Assembly: GCA_903830985.1 (NCBI GenBank)
Contig: CAIKVZ010000086.1
Location: forward strand, 1 to 64,000
Direction: 5' to 3'
DNA: 64,000 bases
Source: an uncultured beta proteobacterium
Lineage (GTDB): Bacteria; Pseudomonadota; Gammaproteobacteria; Burkholderiales; Burkholderiaceae_C
Below the pieces are notes generated by a model, which saw only the letters and a program-made list of their open reading frames with translations, searched no databases and was not told the origin of the DNA. A program made the translations under genes and the position numbers. Positions 49,117 through 61,296 of the stretch are shown here, piece by piece. Position 1 is the first letter of the stretch. Each line of letters opens with the position of its first letter.

Positions 49117-50835
49117 GTGCAACAGGATAACCTCAAGTTTCTCTCCCAGTCTGCCGAGCAGTTTCAGCACAGCTTTGGCGACGCGTGGCAAAAAGCGATG
49201 CAGTCCTTTCAGGGGATGAATCTCGGTCAGGCTGCCACCGGGCCCACAGCCGGTACTGCGCCCAAGATCAGCTTTGACCCGGAGCAGCTTCAGACCCTGC
49301 AGCAGCAGTACCTGCAGGACGCGGCCGAACTCTGGAACCAGACCCTGCACGGCATTCCGCTGGCCAAAGACAAGCGCTTTTCCGGCGATGCCTGGTCGGC
49401 CAATCCGATGGCGGCGTTTTCCGCTGCCACGTATTTGCTCAATTCGCGTACCCTGATGGGACTGGCCGACGCGGCGCAGGCCGACAAGAAGACCAAGGCG
49501 CGCATCCGCTTTGCCCTGGAGCAAATGCTGGCAGCCTCGGCGCCGAGCAACTTCATGGCGCTGAACGCCGACGCGCAGCAAAAAGCCATTGAGACCAAGG
49601 GCGAGAGCATCGCCAAAGGCATGCAGAACCTGCTGCACGACATCCGCCAGGGTCATGTGTCCATGACCGACGAGAGCCTGTTTGAAGTGGGCAAGAACGT
49701 GGCCACGACCGAAGGCGCCGTGGTGTTCGAGAACGAGCTGTTCCAGCTCATCGAATACAAGCCGCTCACCGCCAAGGTTTACGAGAAGCCCTTCCTGCTC
49801 GTTCCCCCTTGCATCAACAAGTTCTACATCCTGGACCTGCAGCCCGACAACTCCTTCATCCGCTACGCGGTGGAGCAGGGGCACCGCACCTTCGTGGTGA
49901 GCTGGCGCAACCCGGACGAATCGCTGGCCAACAAGACCTGGGACAACTACATCGAGGACGCCGTCATCAAGGCCATTTCCGTGGTGCAGGACGTCACCGG
50001 CGCGGACGACATCAACGCGCTGGGCTTTTGCGTCGGCGGCACCATGCTGGGAACGGCGCTGGCCGTGCTGGCCGGGCGCGGCGAAAAGCCGGTGAAGAGC
50101 GCGACCTTTCTCACCTCGCTGCTGGACTTTTCCGACACCGGCATCCTGGACGTTTTCATCGACGAGTCCTTCGTGAAATACCGGGAAAAAGAGATGGGCG
50201 CGGGCGGACTCATGAAGGGGCAGGATCTGTCGTCCACCTTCAGCTTCCTGCGGCCCAACGACCTGGTGTGGAACTACGTGGTGGGCAACTACCTCAAGGG
50301 CGAAACCCCGCCACCCTTTGACCTGCTGTACTGGAACTCCGATTCGACCAATCTGCCCGGCCCCTACTACGCCTGGTACCTGCGCAACACCTACCTGGAA
50401 AACAAGCTGGTGAAACCGGGCAAGGCCGTGACCTGTGGACAGAAAATCGACTTTCGCAAGCTCGACTTGCCGGTCTACATCTACGGTTCGCGCGAAGACC
50501 ACATCGTGCCCATCGCTGGCGCCTACGCCAGCACGCAGTGCCTGCCGGGCAAGAAACGCTTCGTCATGGGTGCGTCCGGCCATATCGCGGGCGTGATCAA
50601 CCCACCGGCCAAGGGAAAGCGCAGCCATTGGGTCAGCGAAAGCGGCAAGTTCCCCGCCGATGTCAACGAGTGGATTGACGCCGCCAAGGAGCATCCCGGC
50701 AGTTGGTGGACAGACTGGTCAAACTGGCTCAAGGCCCAGGCCGGCAAGCAGATCCCCGCGCCCAAGACCTATGGCAAGGGCAAGTACAAGGCCATCGAGC
50801 CGGCACCCGGGCGCTACGTCCTGGCCAAAGCCTGA
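49117..50835 (+). CDS. phaC: Class I poly(3-hydroxyalkanoate) synthase
   Basis: 572 residues from a GTG at 49117 with AGGAG five bases upstream. Polymerises (R)-3-hydroxybutyryl-CoA into PHB at the granule surface. The lipase-like box is LGFCVGGTMLG with Cys305; the other catalytic residues are Asp461 (YGSREDHIVP) and His489 (ASGHIAGVIN). The variable N-terminal 100 residues and length are those of class I enzymes (Cupriavidus PhaC 589). phaA follows 24 bases later. Confidence 0.96.
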   Translation: MQQDNLKFLSQSAEQFQHSFGDAWQKAMQSFQGMNLGQAATGPTAGTAPKISFDPEQLQTLQQQYLQDAAELWNQTLHGIPLAKDKRFSGDAWSANPMAAFSAATYLLNSRTLMGLADAAQADKKTKARIRFALEQMLAASAPSNFMALNADAQQKAIETKGESIAKGMQNLLHDIRQGHVSMTDESLFEVGKNVATTEGAVVFENELFQLIEYKPLTAKVYEKPFLLVPPCINKFYILDLQPDNSFIRYAVEQGHRTFVVSWRNPDESLANKTWDNYIEDAVIKAISVVQDVTGADDINALGFCVGGTMLGTALAVLAGRGEKPVKSATFLTSLLDFSDTGILDVFIDESFVKYREKEMGAGGLMKGQDLSSTFSFLRPNDLVWNYVVGNYLKGETPPPFDLLYWNSDSTNLPGPYYAWYLRNTYLENKLVKPGKAVTCGQKIDFRKLDLPVYIYGSREDHIVPIAGAYASTQCLPGKKRFVMGASGHIAGVINPPAKGKRSHWVSESGKFPADVNEWIDAAKEHPGSWWTDWSNWLKAQAGKQIPAPKTYGKGKYKAIEPAPGRYVLAKA

Positions 50836-50859
50836 ATTTTTCTACGACAGGAGCACTTC

Positions 50860-52038
50860 ATGCAAGACATCGTCATCGTATCGGCCGCGCGTACCGCCGT
50901 CGGCAAATTCGGCGGGACCCTCGCCAAGACCGCAGCACCTGAGCTGGGCGCCATCGTCATCAAGGCCTTGCTGGCGCGCACCGGCGTGTCAGCCGAGCTG
51001 ATCGGCGAAGTCATCATGGGCCAGGTGCTGGCTGCAGGCCAGGGTCAGAACCCGGCGCGCCAGACCGTGATCAAGAGCGGCCTGAACCAGGCCACGCCCG
51101 GCCTCACGATCAACGCCGTGTGCGGCTCCGGCCTGAAGGCCGTGATGCTGGCAGCCCAGGCCGTGGCCTATGGCGACAGCGAGATTGTCATCGCCGGCGG
51201 ACAGGAAAACATGAGCGCCTCGCCGCACGTGTTGCTCGGTTCGCGCGACGGCCAGCGCATGGGCGACTGGAAAATGATCGACTCCATGATCGTTGACGGC
51301 CTGTGGGACGTGTACAACCAGTACCACATGGGCATCACCGCCGAGAACGTGGCCAAGAAGTTCGGCATCACGCGCGACATGCAGGATGCACTGGCTTTTG
51401 CCAGCCAGCAAAAGGCCGCCGCCGCGCAGGACGCGGGCAAGTTCGTCGACGAAATCGTTCCGGTCAGCATCGCGCAGAAGAAGGGCGATCCGATTGTTTT
51501 TTCCGCCGATGAATTCCTGAATCGCAAGAGCACGGCCGAGGCCCTGGCTGGTCTGCGCCCCGCCTTCGACAAGGCGGGCAGCGTGACCGCGGGAAACGCC
51601 TCGGGCATCAACGACGGCGCCGCCGCCGTGATGGTCATGACAGCGGCCAAAGCCGCGTCCCTGGGTCTGACACCGCTGGGTCGCATCGCCAGCTTTGCCA
51701 CCAGCGGCCTGGACCCGGCTCTCATGGGCATGGGCCCGGTGAGCGCGTCGCGCAAGGCGCTGGAGCGCGCGGGCTGGAAGGCGCAGGACCTGGACCTGCT
51801 GGAAATCAATGAAGCCTTTGCCGCTCAGGCCTGCGCCGTGAACAACGAAATGGGCTGGGACACGAGCAAGGTCAATGTGAATGGCGGCGCCATCGCCATC
51901 GGCCACCCCATCGGCGCGTCCGGCTGCCGCATCCTGGTGACGCTGCTGCACGAAATGCAGCGCCGCGACGCCAAGAAGGGCATTGCATCGCTGTGCATCG
52001 GCGGCGGCATGGGCGTGGCACTGACGATCGAGCGTTGA
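50860..52038 (+). CDS. phaA: Acetyl-CoA C-acetyltransferase (beta-ketothiolase)
   Basis: 392 residues. Condenses two acetyl-CoA to acetoacetyl-CoA for PHB. Catalytic residues: Cys88 in NAVCGSGLKAV, His349 in AIAIGHPIGASG and Cys379 in SLCIGGGMGVAL. Length and sequence match PhaA of Cupriavidus closely. It has an AGGAG ribosome site upstream. Confidence 0.96.
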   Translation: MQDIVIVSAARTAVGKFGGTLAKTAAPELGAIVIKALLARTGVSAELIGEVIMGQVLAAGQGQNPARQTVIKSGLNQATPGLTINAVCGSGLKAVMLAAQAVAYGDSEIVIAGGQENMSASPHVLLGSRDGQRMGDWKMIDSMIVDGLWDVYNQYHMGITAENVAKKFGITRDMQDALAFASQQKAAAAQDAGKFVDEIVPVSIAQKKGDPIVFSADEFLNRKSTAEALAGLRPAFDKAGSVTAGNASGINDGAAAVMVMTAAKAASLGLTPLGRIASFATSGLDPALMGMGPVSASRKALERAGWKAQDLDLLEINEAFAAQACAVNNEMGWDTSKVNVNGGAIAIGHPIGASGCRILVTLLHEMQRRDAKKGIASLCIGGGMGVALTIER

Positions 52039-52059
52039 TCTCTGCAACGGCCCCTGACG

Positions 52060-52087
52060 CCCGCGTGCGGGAGAGGGTAGGGGCGAG
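52060..52087. repeat. Partial GC-rich repeat between phaA and the carbonic anhydrase gene
   Basis: A small hairpin CCCGC-GT-GCGGG (52060-52071) followed by GAGAGGGTAGGGGCGAGG. It looks like one half of the palindromic repeats of the type GCGGGAGAGGG...GGGGYGAGGG found between genes in many proteobacteria. The left half is missing. It may supply the GTG start of the downstream gene. Confidence 0.45.
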
Positions 52088-52763
52088 GCTGCTTCGCGCG
52101 CTATGGGTGGGAACGTTCGTGTTCGCTGCGAGTTCGGCCTGGGCCGAAAGTCCCCTGTGCAAACTCGGACGGCGTCAGTCACCGATCGACATCCAGGCTG
52201 CGGTCCAGCAGCCCTTGCCGGCCCTGCAGTTCAATTACCACCCCGCACCGCTGAAGATCGTCAACGACGGCCACACGGCGCGCGTGCGCTTTGCCAAGGG
52301 ATCGGAATTGCTGATCGGCAAGGAGCGCTACGCGCTGCAGCAGTTTCACTTTCACACACCGGGCGGCGACCGCATCGCCGGCGAGGAATTCCCCCTGGCC
52401 GCGCACCTGCTGCACAAGAGTGTCTCGGGGCAACTGCTCGCTGTGGTGCTGCTGTTTCGCGAGGGCGAACAAAACGCCGAATTGGCGAGGTTGTGGCCAC
52501 AGCTTCCAGCGCGTGCCGACGGCGATCATCTGATCCCTGGCGTCCTGGCCGACGCGAGTCGACTGCTGCCGTCGGACCACGCGTACTACCGGTATGACGG
52601 TTCGCTCACTGCATCGCCCTGCACAGAGGGCGTCACCTGGCTGGTTCTGAAGCAGCCGCTCACCGTGTCGGGCGAGCAGTTGCGCTTCTGGCGCGCCCGC
52701 TTTGCCGACAACATGCGCGCGCCGCAGGCCTTGAACGGGCGCGTCGTACAGGAAGGTCCGTGA
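52065..52763 (+). CDS. Alpha-type carbonic anhydrase, exported
   Basis: 232 residues with the GTG start at 52065. A TTG at 52035 overlapping the phaA stop is the alternative, and neither has a clear ribosome site. Signal peptide LLRALWVGTFVFAASSAWAE. The alpha-CA zinc ligands are in QQFHFHTPGGD (two His) and AAHLLHKS (third His), and RRQSPIDIQ is the family start motif. It interconverts CO2 and bicarbonate in the periplasm. It follows phaA by 26 bases but has no obvious link to PHB; CO2 from formate oxidation or pH control are possible uses. Confidence 0.85.
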   Translation: MRERVGARLLRALWVGTFVFAASSAWAESPLCKLGRRQSPIDIQAAVQQPLPALQFNYHPAPLKIVNDGHTARVRFAKGSELLIGKERYALQQFHFHTPGGDRIAGEEFPLAAHLLHKSVSGQLLAVVLLFREGEQNAELARLWPQLPARADGDHLIPGVLADASRLLPSDHAYYRYDGSLTASPCTEGVTWLVLKQPLTVSGEQLRFWRARFADNMRAPQALNGRVVQEGP

Positions 52764-52906
52764 GCCAGGGCATCTGATCGCGTGCCATTCCTCGGGTGGG
52801 AAGGCCGCGGTCAAAGCACCCGAGCTTGTGTCAGATCAAGACCTGAAAAACCGCGATGCCGAAGAATCGGACATTTGCCAACGCCATTCGGCACTCGGAG
52901 AACTTC

Positions 52907-54067
52907 ATGCGCCCAGACGCTCCCATTTTTGCCACGCGACAAGCGCTGGTTTTGGCCCTGTTGCTGGCCTCATCACTGACGACCTACGCGCAGGACGGCG
53001 CCAAAGCCGCCAAGCCCAAGCCAGCCGGCGTGCCGGTGACGGTCACGGCCGAGATGACCGGTGCGGGCATCGTCTCCAGCGGCGTGGCGCCCTTGCCGAT
53101 TCCTCCGGTAACCGGCAGTCGCAAGAACCCGGTGGCGTCCTGGGGCAAGCCTTTGCCCTATCCGATCGTGATTGCCGATCGTCGTAACAACCGATTGATC
53201 GAAATCGCCCCGGACAAGAGCATCGTCTGGGAGTTTGTCTCGCCCAGCCTGGCGGTGTACCGCGGTAACGAGGACGTGAATTTCTCCCCGGACGGCAAAC
53301 TGCTGGCGGTGAGCGAAGAGGACAACTTTGACGTGCATATCGTCGACTACGAAAAAAAGGCGCTGACCTGGACCTATGGCACCCCCGACACCCGGGGCAA
53401 GGCGCCAGGCTTCTTGAATTATCCGGATGACGCGCACCTGCTGGCCGACGGCAAGTTCATCACCGCCGACATCCGCAATTGCCGCATCCTGATCGTCGAC
53501 CCCAAGACCGACAAGATCACCACCCAGTGGGGCACGCCGGGCAAGTGCCGGCACAAGCCGCCGCACGAACTGGCGCACCCCAATGGCGCGACGCCGCTGG
53601 AGAACGGTGACATCCTGGTGACGGAAATTTCCAACTCATGGATCTCGCGCATCACGCGTGAAGGCAAGGTGTTGTGGAGCGTGAAGGCACCCAACATCCG
53701 CTATCCCTCGGATGCGTTCATGACCAACGACGGCAAGCAGGTGATCGTGGCCGATTTCTGGAAGCCGGGGCGGGTAGTGATCTTTGATCCGGCCACGCGC
53801 AAGGTGACATGGGAATATTTCGTCAAGGAAGGCGAGTGGATGCTCGATCACTCCAGCATTGCCCGCGAACTGCCCGACACCGGCGACATCTTCGTGGTTG
53901 ACGACCTGCGCGACCGCGTCATGGTGATCGACCGCAAGACCAAGAAGGTCATCTGGCAGTACGGCGTGACGGACACCAAGGGACATGCGCCGGGGCTGCT
54001 GTTCTACCCTGATGGCTTTGACATCGATGTGTTTCGCGACTGGAAGACGGCACTGGGCAAACGCTGA
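52907..54067 (+). CDS. Exported beta-propeller (NHL/PQQ-like repeat) protein, unknown function
   Basis: 386 residues from the ATG at 52907 (GGAG site upstream). Signal peptide FATRQALVLALLLASSLTTYA. The rest is repeats with W/Y and D/N at blade turns, such as NRLIEIAPDKSIVWEFVSPS, YPDDAHLLADGKFITADIRN, HPNGATPLENGDILVTEISN and YPSDAFMTNDGKQVIVADFW, probably six or seven blades. Related folds are seen in arylsulfotransferase-like and PQQ-like proteins. No catalytic motif was recognised. It sits between the carbonic anhydrase gene and phaB. Confidence 0.7.
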   Translation: MRPDAPIFATRQALVLALLLASSLTTYAQDGAKAAKPKPAGVPVTVTAEMTGAGIVSSGVAPLPIPPVTGSRKNPVASWGKPLPYPIVIADRRNNRLIEIAPDKSIVWEFVSPSLAVYRGNEDVNFSPDGKLLAVSEEDNFDVHIVDYEKKALTWTYGTPDTRGKAPGFLNYPDDAHLLADGKFITADIRNCRILIVDPKTDKITTQWGTPGKCRHKPPHELAHPNGATPLENGDILVTEISNSWISRITREGKVLWSVKAPNIRYPSDAFMTNDGKQVIVADFWKPGRVVIFDPATRKVTWEYFVKEGEWMLDHSSIARELPDTGDIFVVDDLRDRVMVIDRKTKKVIWQYGVTDTKGHAPGLLFYPDGFDIDVFRDWKTALGKR

Positions 54068-54256
54068 GGGGCATTCGATCCCTGCCCGTGCAAGAAACCG
54101 GAATGGGTAAGTGCAGGGCGGCAAGTCATTACCGCAGTCCGGCTCAGGGTGATGAATTTATATTGCAGAATCTCGGTGTTTTCCGCAAGGCGGGCGACAG
54201 AATTAGCCGCTACATTCCAGCGTCACAAATTAATTTTTCAATAAAGGAGCAAAAAC

Positions 54257-54994
54257 ATGACTCAAAAAGTAGCTTACGTCACGGGCGGCATGGGTGGCAT
54301 CGGAACCGGCATTTGCCAGCGTCTGGCCAAAGAGGGTTTCACCGTCATCGCCGGTTGCGGCCCGACGCGCGACCACGCCAAGTGGATAGCCGAGCAGGCC
54401 GCCCTGGGCTACACCTTCCACGCCTCGGTGGGCAATGTGGGCGATTGGGATTCCACTGTTGGCGCCTTCCAGAAGGTCATGGCTGAGCATGGTCGCGTTG
54501 ACGTGCTGGTGAATAACGCCGGCATCACGCGCGACGGCCAGTTCCGCAAGCTGAGCAAGGCGGATTGGGACGCTGTGATCTCCACCAACCTGGACAGCAT
54601 GTTCAACGTGACCAAGCAGGTCATCGAAGGCATGATCGAACGCAATTGGGGCCGCGTCATCAACATCAGTTCGGTGAACGGTCAAAAGGGTCAGTTCGGC
54701 CAGACCAACTACTCCACGGCCAAGGCCGGCCTGCATGGCTTCACCATGGCGCTGGCGCAGGAAGTGGCGTCCAAGGGCGTGACGGTGAACACCGTCAGCC
54801 CGGGCTACATCGGCACCGACATGGTCAAGGCCATCCGTCCTGAAGTGCTGGACAAGATCGTCGCCACCGTCCCGGCCAAGCGCCTGGGTACGCCGGAAGA
54901 AATCGCTTCCATCATCGCCTGGCTGGCGTCCGAAGAAGGCGGCTATGCCACCGGCGCCGACTTCTCGGTGAATGGCGGCTTGCACATGGGCTGA
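54257..54994 (+). CDS. phaB: Acetoacetyl-CoA reductase
   Basis: 245 residues, ribosome site AAAGGAG upstream. NADPH-dependent reductase giving (R)-3-hydroxybutyryl-CoA. SDR cofactor motif VTGGMGGIGTGICQRL, NNAG motif, and active-site Tyr152/Lys156 in GQTNYSTAKAGLHGF; the C-terminus FSVNGGLHMG is nearly identical to that of Cupriavidus PhaB. It has its own 189-base upstream region and a terminator downstream, so it is probably transcribed on its own as well as with upstream genes. Confidence 0.96.
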   Translation: MTQKVAYVTGGMGGIGTGICQRLAKEGFTVIAGCGPTRDHAKWIAEQAALGYTFHASVGNVGDWDSTVGAFQKVMAEHGRVDVLVNNAGITRDGQFRKLSKADWDAVISTNLDSMFNVTKQVIEGMIERNWGRVINISSVNGQKGQFGQTNYSTAKAGLHGFTMALAQEVASKGVTVNTVSPGYIGTDMVKAIRPEVLDKIVATVPAKRLGTPEEIASIIAWLASEEGGYATGADFSVNGGLHMG

Positions 54995-55018
54995 TCGCCT
55001 TCGTTGAGGCATCCTGTA

Positions 55019-55040
55019 AAACCCCGCTTCGGCGGGGTTT
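55019..55040 (+). terminator. Intrinsic terminator after phaB
   Basis: Nine-base stem AAACCCCGC/GCGGGGTTT with a TTCG loop, 24 bases after the phaB stop. The stem ends in three T residues followed by GTCG, so it is short on T but otherwise typical. It also faces the end of the convergent gene at 55064. Confidence 0.85.
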
Positions 55041-55063
55041 GTCGTTTCCGGATCACGCTGACC

Positions 55064-55753
55064 TCAATCCATCTCGGCGTCCTGACACGCCGACTGCGCC
55101 AGCGCCACCACCCGGCCTTTGGCGTCCTGCACCCAGCCGACCACGCTCAGCCGCTCCAGCGGCGTGCTGGCGGGCAGGCTCATCGGGCGCGACTCGAAGA
55201 AACGCTGCGGCGCTGAAGCATCGGCGCTCCAGGTGGTCTGGAGCATGTTGCGCACCAGATGACGTTCGATCGGCGTTCCTTGGGTGCCGGCGGGAATCTG
55301 CTGTACCAGCAGCAGCGTGGCGGTCCATGGCCCCGCGCCGGCGGACGTCCATTCGATGGACGCGCCCACATAGTCCGCCAAGGGCAGTCCGTGGGCGACG
55401 CGCAACCGGCTTTCGCCCTCTGCGGCAACCCTGGTGTTGCGTGCCAGCGATCGCGGTGGCGCCGGCACCGCCAGCGCCTCCAGCCGGGACAGCGCGTCGC
55501 GGTTGGCTGCGGCCGACAGGGGCGCGTCGTCACCCCCTTTTCCGGGGACGATCCAGTCCAGCACCAGCGCCCTGGGGGCCGGCACTGGCGCGTCGTCGTC
55601 CGGTGAAGTCCAGCAGGCCTCGCAGTCGGCGCTGATGAAGCGCTCCAGCAAGGCCTCAGGCAAGGGCTGGCCGTCACTGGAGCAGAAGGACTGGGCCTGC
55701 ACGGCGGCGCAGCAGGCCAGACAGAGGGTCAGGAAGGTAATTCGGTTCAGCAT
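55064..55753 (-). CDS. Exported protein of unknown function
   Basis: 229 residues with signal peptide ITFLTLCLACCAAVQA. Mature part contains FCSSDGQPLPEALLERFISA, then ADCEACWTSPDD with two cysteines spaced as in thiol proteins, and VLDWIVPGKGGDDAPLSAAA. The cysteine motif resembles that of DUF1223-like thioredoxin-fold proteins, a weak resemblance. It is divergent from the helicase gene, with only 26 bases between starts. Confidence 0.65.
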   Translation of the reverse strand: MLNRITFLTLCLACCAAVQAQSFCSSDGQPLPEALLERFISADCEACWTSPDDDAPVPAPRALVLDWIVPGKGGDDAPLSAAANRDALSRLEALAVPAPPRSLARNTRVAAEGESRLRVAHGLPLADYVGASIEWTSAGAGPWTATLLLVQQIPAGTQGTPIERHLVRNMLQTTWSADASAPQRFFESRPMSLPASTPLERLSVVGWVQDAKGRVVALAQSACQDAEMD

Positions 55754-55779
55754 GCGTGCGAGCTTCCTACAATCGAGCC

Positions 55780-58146
<2,367 letters not shown>

Positions 58147-58264
58147 GCCGGGCGCGCCGCTGGCGCACTGCGATAGACCCGGCAAGGCTGCAACTGACTT
58201 TCTGTGTGATCAGGCGCATGGACATGATCATGGCGCCCGGTTATAGTGGAAACAGGTGATCAAT

Positions 58265-59650
58265 ATGACTATTGATAAGGTTTCTGACGCAGATCTTTTG
58301 GCCGCGGGAGAACTTTTCCGGCAGGGCGAGGTGCGGCTTTCCATCACGCAATACCGCAAGGGCCTGCGCTTCGAAATCGATCCCCTGGAACGCGCCAAAG
58401 CCTACCTCGAACTGGCACGCATTTATCGCATTTCCGTGCGAATGAAGAACGCGCGCCTTGAACTGACGCGCGCGTTTGCGGAACTTGGGCTGCAATGGCC
58501 GAAGAACAACTGGACCTCGCTGCTGGCATCCATCGTGGATCCCGAACCGCTGCGCGCGCGCTGTCCTTCGTTTGAACTGCAGGAGCGCAAAGCGAAGATT
58601 CGGCTGGTGGCGGAGTTGTATGAAGAGCTTGGACTGTCGGCCTACTACCTGCGCCAGATTCCGACCCTGTTGCAGTCCATTCTGCGGATCAGGGGTATCT
58701 GCCAGGAGTTGGGCCCGTCCGCTTCGCTGCTCAACTGGTATGGCGGGGCCGCCTGCATCGCCTCGTTGCTGGGCCTGCGCGCAAGGAGCCTGCGATGGAT
58801 CGGCCGATGCCTTGAAGTTTCGACCCAGCTGACAGAGCCCGTCGATCAAGGCAAGGCCTTGATTTGGCATGCCTTGCTGCAGGACTATGACGGACATCCT
58901 GTGCGCTCTGCCGAACTGTTCGAACAGTGCTTGGCCCGCTATGGCGCAGATCTCTATCCGTTCGACCTCCGAATGACGGCCGTCACCCTGAGCATCAACT
59001 ACCTGGCCCGCGGGCATTACGAGCAGGCTTTGGTTGCCATGAAAACGCTCACCGAACGCTACGCCTATTTTCGTGCCCAGGGCGACGACGATTGGCGATT
59101 TGACTCTGCAGCCTGGTACACATTGGCTCCCAAGGTGATGCTGGGACAAATGGACGATGTCGAAAAGATGGCCCATGCCTTTCGCTCCATATTGACCGTC
59201 GACAAAGACGAAAAGTGGCTACTGGCCCACTACCTCGGGCAATTGCTGATCGCCGGGCGAAAGACCGGCTTGGAGGCGGGTCAGGTGGAGGACCTGATCA
59301 GTCGTTTTGAAGTTCTTGACATGTCAGCGCGCGGCACGCATATGGAGACAGCCTTTTATTGGATCGCCGCCGCCTATAGCCGATTTGATTTGGCCGTGAA
59401 CGACCGCGCGGCACTGCCACGGTTTCGGGTCAGTCTGAAAAAGCTGGGTCAAACGCCGCGCCATCCAACGGCCCGTGCTCACTTTGACGTTTTGACATCC
59501 GCCTTGGCTTGGCTGGATGGCCGTCAACGGGTCTATACGCGGTCCATGGAACGTGCGACGCAGACTGCGAAGTTGCATGACAACCGTTGGGCGCTGACAG
59601 AGTTGAACCAATTGCAGCTTCGGATGAAACAGGCAGGAGGTTTTCGTTGA
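58265..59650 (+). CDS. Helical-repeat (TPR-like) protein of unknown function
   Basis: 461 residues from an ATG at 58265 (a GTG three codons earlier is possible). No signal peptide. The whole protein appears to be helix pairs of about 34-40 residues, e.g. LSITQYRKGLRFEIDPLERA, AKAYLELARIYRISVRMKNA, YLARGHYEQALVAMKTLTER, which suggests a TPR or MalT-like superhelical scaffold. I recognise no catalytic domain. Its stop overlaps the TTG start of the flavo-oxidase gene, which is a sign of translational coupling and joint function with the next two genes. Confidence 0.65.
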   Translation: MTIDKVSDADLLAAGELFRQGEVRLSITQYRKGLRFEIDPLERAKAYLELARIYRISVRMKNARLELTRAFAELGLQWPKNNWTSLLASIVDPEPLRARCPSFELQERKAKIRLVAELYEELGLSAYYLRQIPTLLQSILRIRGICQELGPSASLLNWYGGAACIASLLGLRARSLRWIGRCLEVSTQLTEPVDQGKALIWHALLQDYDGHPVRSAELFEQCLARYGADLYPFDLRMTAVTLSINYLARGHYEQALVAMKTLTERYAYFRAQGDDDWRFDSAAWYTLAPKVMLGQMDDVEKMAHAFRSILTVDKDEKWLLAHYLGQLLIAGRKTGLEAGQVEDLISRFEVLDMSARGTHMETAFYWIAAAYSRFDLAVNDRAALPRFRVSLKKLGQTPRHPTARAHFDVLTSALAWLDGRQRVYTRSMERATQTAKLHDNRWALTELNQLQLRMKQAGGFR

Positions 59651-61260
59651 CACTCCAATCCCAGGCGCATCGCGATCTTGTGGCCATCGTTGGTGCCGAA
59701 AATCTTGAGTTGGGCGAAGTCCCCTTACAAAAGTGGACGGTCAATACCCTGGCTTCTCCGCGAAAGATACTGGGCATCATTCGCCCGAAGGATCAGGGCC
59801 AGGTGCAGGCCGTCGTGCTCGCCTGCTTGCAACACAAATTGACATATTCGCCGGTCAGTTCCGGCAAGAACTGGGGCTATGGCGGGGCTACGCCGGTTGC
59901 CGAGAACGTCTTGATGGTCGATCTGTCGAGGCTCAGAAGAATCGTCGAATTCAATGCCAAGCTGTCCTACGTCGTGGTGGAGCCAGGCGTCACCCAGCAG
60001 GATCTTCTTTCCTACATGCGCACCTATGGGCACGATTTCATGGTTCCGACCACCGGCGCCGGCCCGCAGGCCAGTCTGCTCGGGAACGCACTGGAGCGCG
60101 GCTACGGCATCACGCCGGTTGAGGATCATTTCGGCGCGCTGTTGGGCCTCAAGGCGGTCTTGCCCGATGGTCGCATTTACCGCTCTGCCTTGCACGAACT
60201 CGGTGGCGACTATGCCGATCAGGTCTTCAAGTGGAAGACGGGGCCCTATCTGGATGGCTTGTTCACGCAGAGCAATTTTGGCGTCGTGCTGGAAGGAACT
60301 TTGGGGCTGGCGCCCAAGCCCGAAAACGTCACTCAGTTCGTGGTGTTCCTGCCGGACGAGGAATTCGAGAACGCGGTTGAGGCCGTCAGGGAAATCAAAC
60401 TGAAGCTCGGCGGCATCGTCGGCGGTGTGAACCTGATGAACAAGCGGCGCCTGCTCTCCATGGTGGAAACCCAATGGAATCGCGAACAGGCGCTGGAAGA
60501 GATCCGCATCATCGAGATTGCCAAGAAGCGTGACCTGCCCGACTGGGCGATGGTGGGCGCGCTGTACGGACCGGACGAACTGGTGCGCGGGGGATTGGCG
60601 GTCATCCGGGAGGCATGCAAAGGTATTTCCCAAAAAGTCGTCAGCTTGAGCCGAAAAAAATACGAATTTGCCAACCGCTTGTTGCGTTTCCTGCCGCTCC
60701 CCAACCTGCGCCTCATGCTGGCAAATGCGGGTCGGGCGCTGGAAATTTTGGAGGGGACCCCCAGCAGGGTGGCGCTGCCCCTGGCCTATCTGAAGAACAA
60801 GCAGGGTCTGCCAGACGGTGAATTCAATCCTGATCGCGATGGCTGCGGGCTGATCTGGTTCGCGCCGCTGATACCGCTGGACCCCCCTGTGGTCAGGGAC
60901 TACATCCAGGAAGTGGCGACGATTTGCCTTTTTCACGATGTCGATCCATTGATCACCTTGACCGCGATCTCACAGCGCTGTCTGGATTCGACGATTCCGA
61001 TCCTCTTTTCCAAAAGCAGCCCAGGCGACGCGGCCAAGGCGAAGAAGTGTTACGACGCCCTGCTCAGCGAATGTGCACGCATGGGGCTGTTTCCCTATCG
61101 TCTGGACATCGATCACATGCACTTGCTCAGTGACCCGCAGATCCCGGCTTTCTGGCTCGGTCAGTCCATCAAGAAAATTCTGGATCCACACAACCTTCTG
61201 TCACCCGGGCGCTATTCGAGCGCCGACCTGCTTGAACCTGGCGCCAAACCCGGGTTCTGA
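59647..61260 (+). CDS. VAO/4-cresol dehydrogenase-type FAD oxidase
   Basis: 537 residues from a TTG at 59647, justified by a perfect AGGAGG site six bases upstream. FAD-binding type 4 domain: SSGKNWGYGGATPVAENVLM, LSYVVVEPGVTQQDLLSYMR and GNALERGYGITPVEDHFGAL. The C-terminal cap domain ends ILDPHNLLSPGRY, a hallmark of the vanillyl-alcohol oxidase family. These enzymes oxidise para-substituted phenols and related compounds. Its substrate here may be a product of the N-acyltransferase gene 36 bases downstream, by context only. Confidence 0.85.
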   Translation: MTLQSQAHRDLVAIVGAENLELGEVPLQKWTVNTLASPRKILGIIRPKDQGQVQAVVLACLQHKLTYSPVSSGKNWGYGGATPVAENVLMVDLSRLRRIVEFNAKLSYVVVEPGVTQQDLLSYMRTYGHDFMVPTTGAGPQASLLGNALERGYGITPVEDHFGALLGLKAVLPDGRIYRSALHELGGDYADQVFKWKTGPYLDGLFTQSNFGVVLEGTLGLAPKPENVTQFVVFLPDEEFENAVEAVREIKLKLGGIVGGVNLMNKRRLLSMVETQWNREQALEEIRIIEIAKKRDLPDWAMVGALYGPDELVRGGLAVIREACKGISQKVVSLSRKKYEFANRLLRFLPLPNLRLMLANAGRALEILEGTPSRVALPLAYLKNKQGLPDGEFNPDRDGCGLIWFAPLIPLDPPVVRDYIQEVATICLFHDVDPLITLTAISQRCLDSTIPILFSKSSPGDAAKAKKCYDALLSECARMGLFPYRLDIDHMHLLSDPQIPAFWLGQSIKKILDPHNLLSPGRYSSADLLEPGAKPGF

Positions 61261-61296
61261 CGTCACCTGCTCACTCCGACCTGGATCGCAAACATC

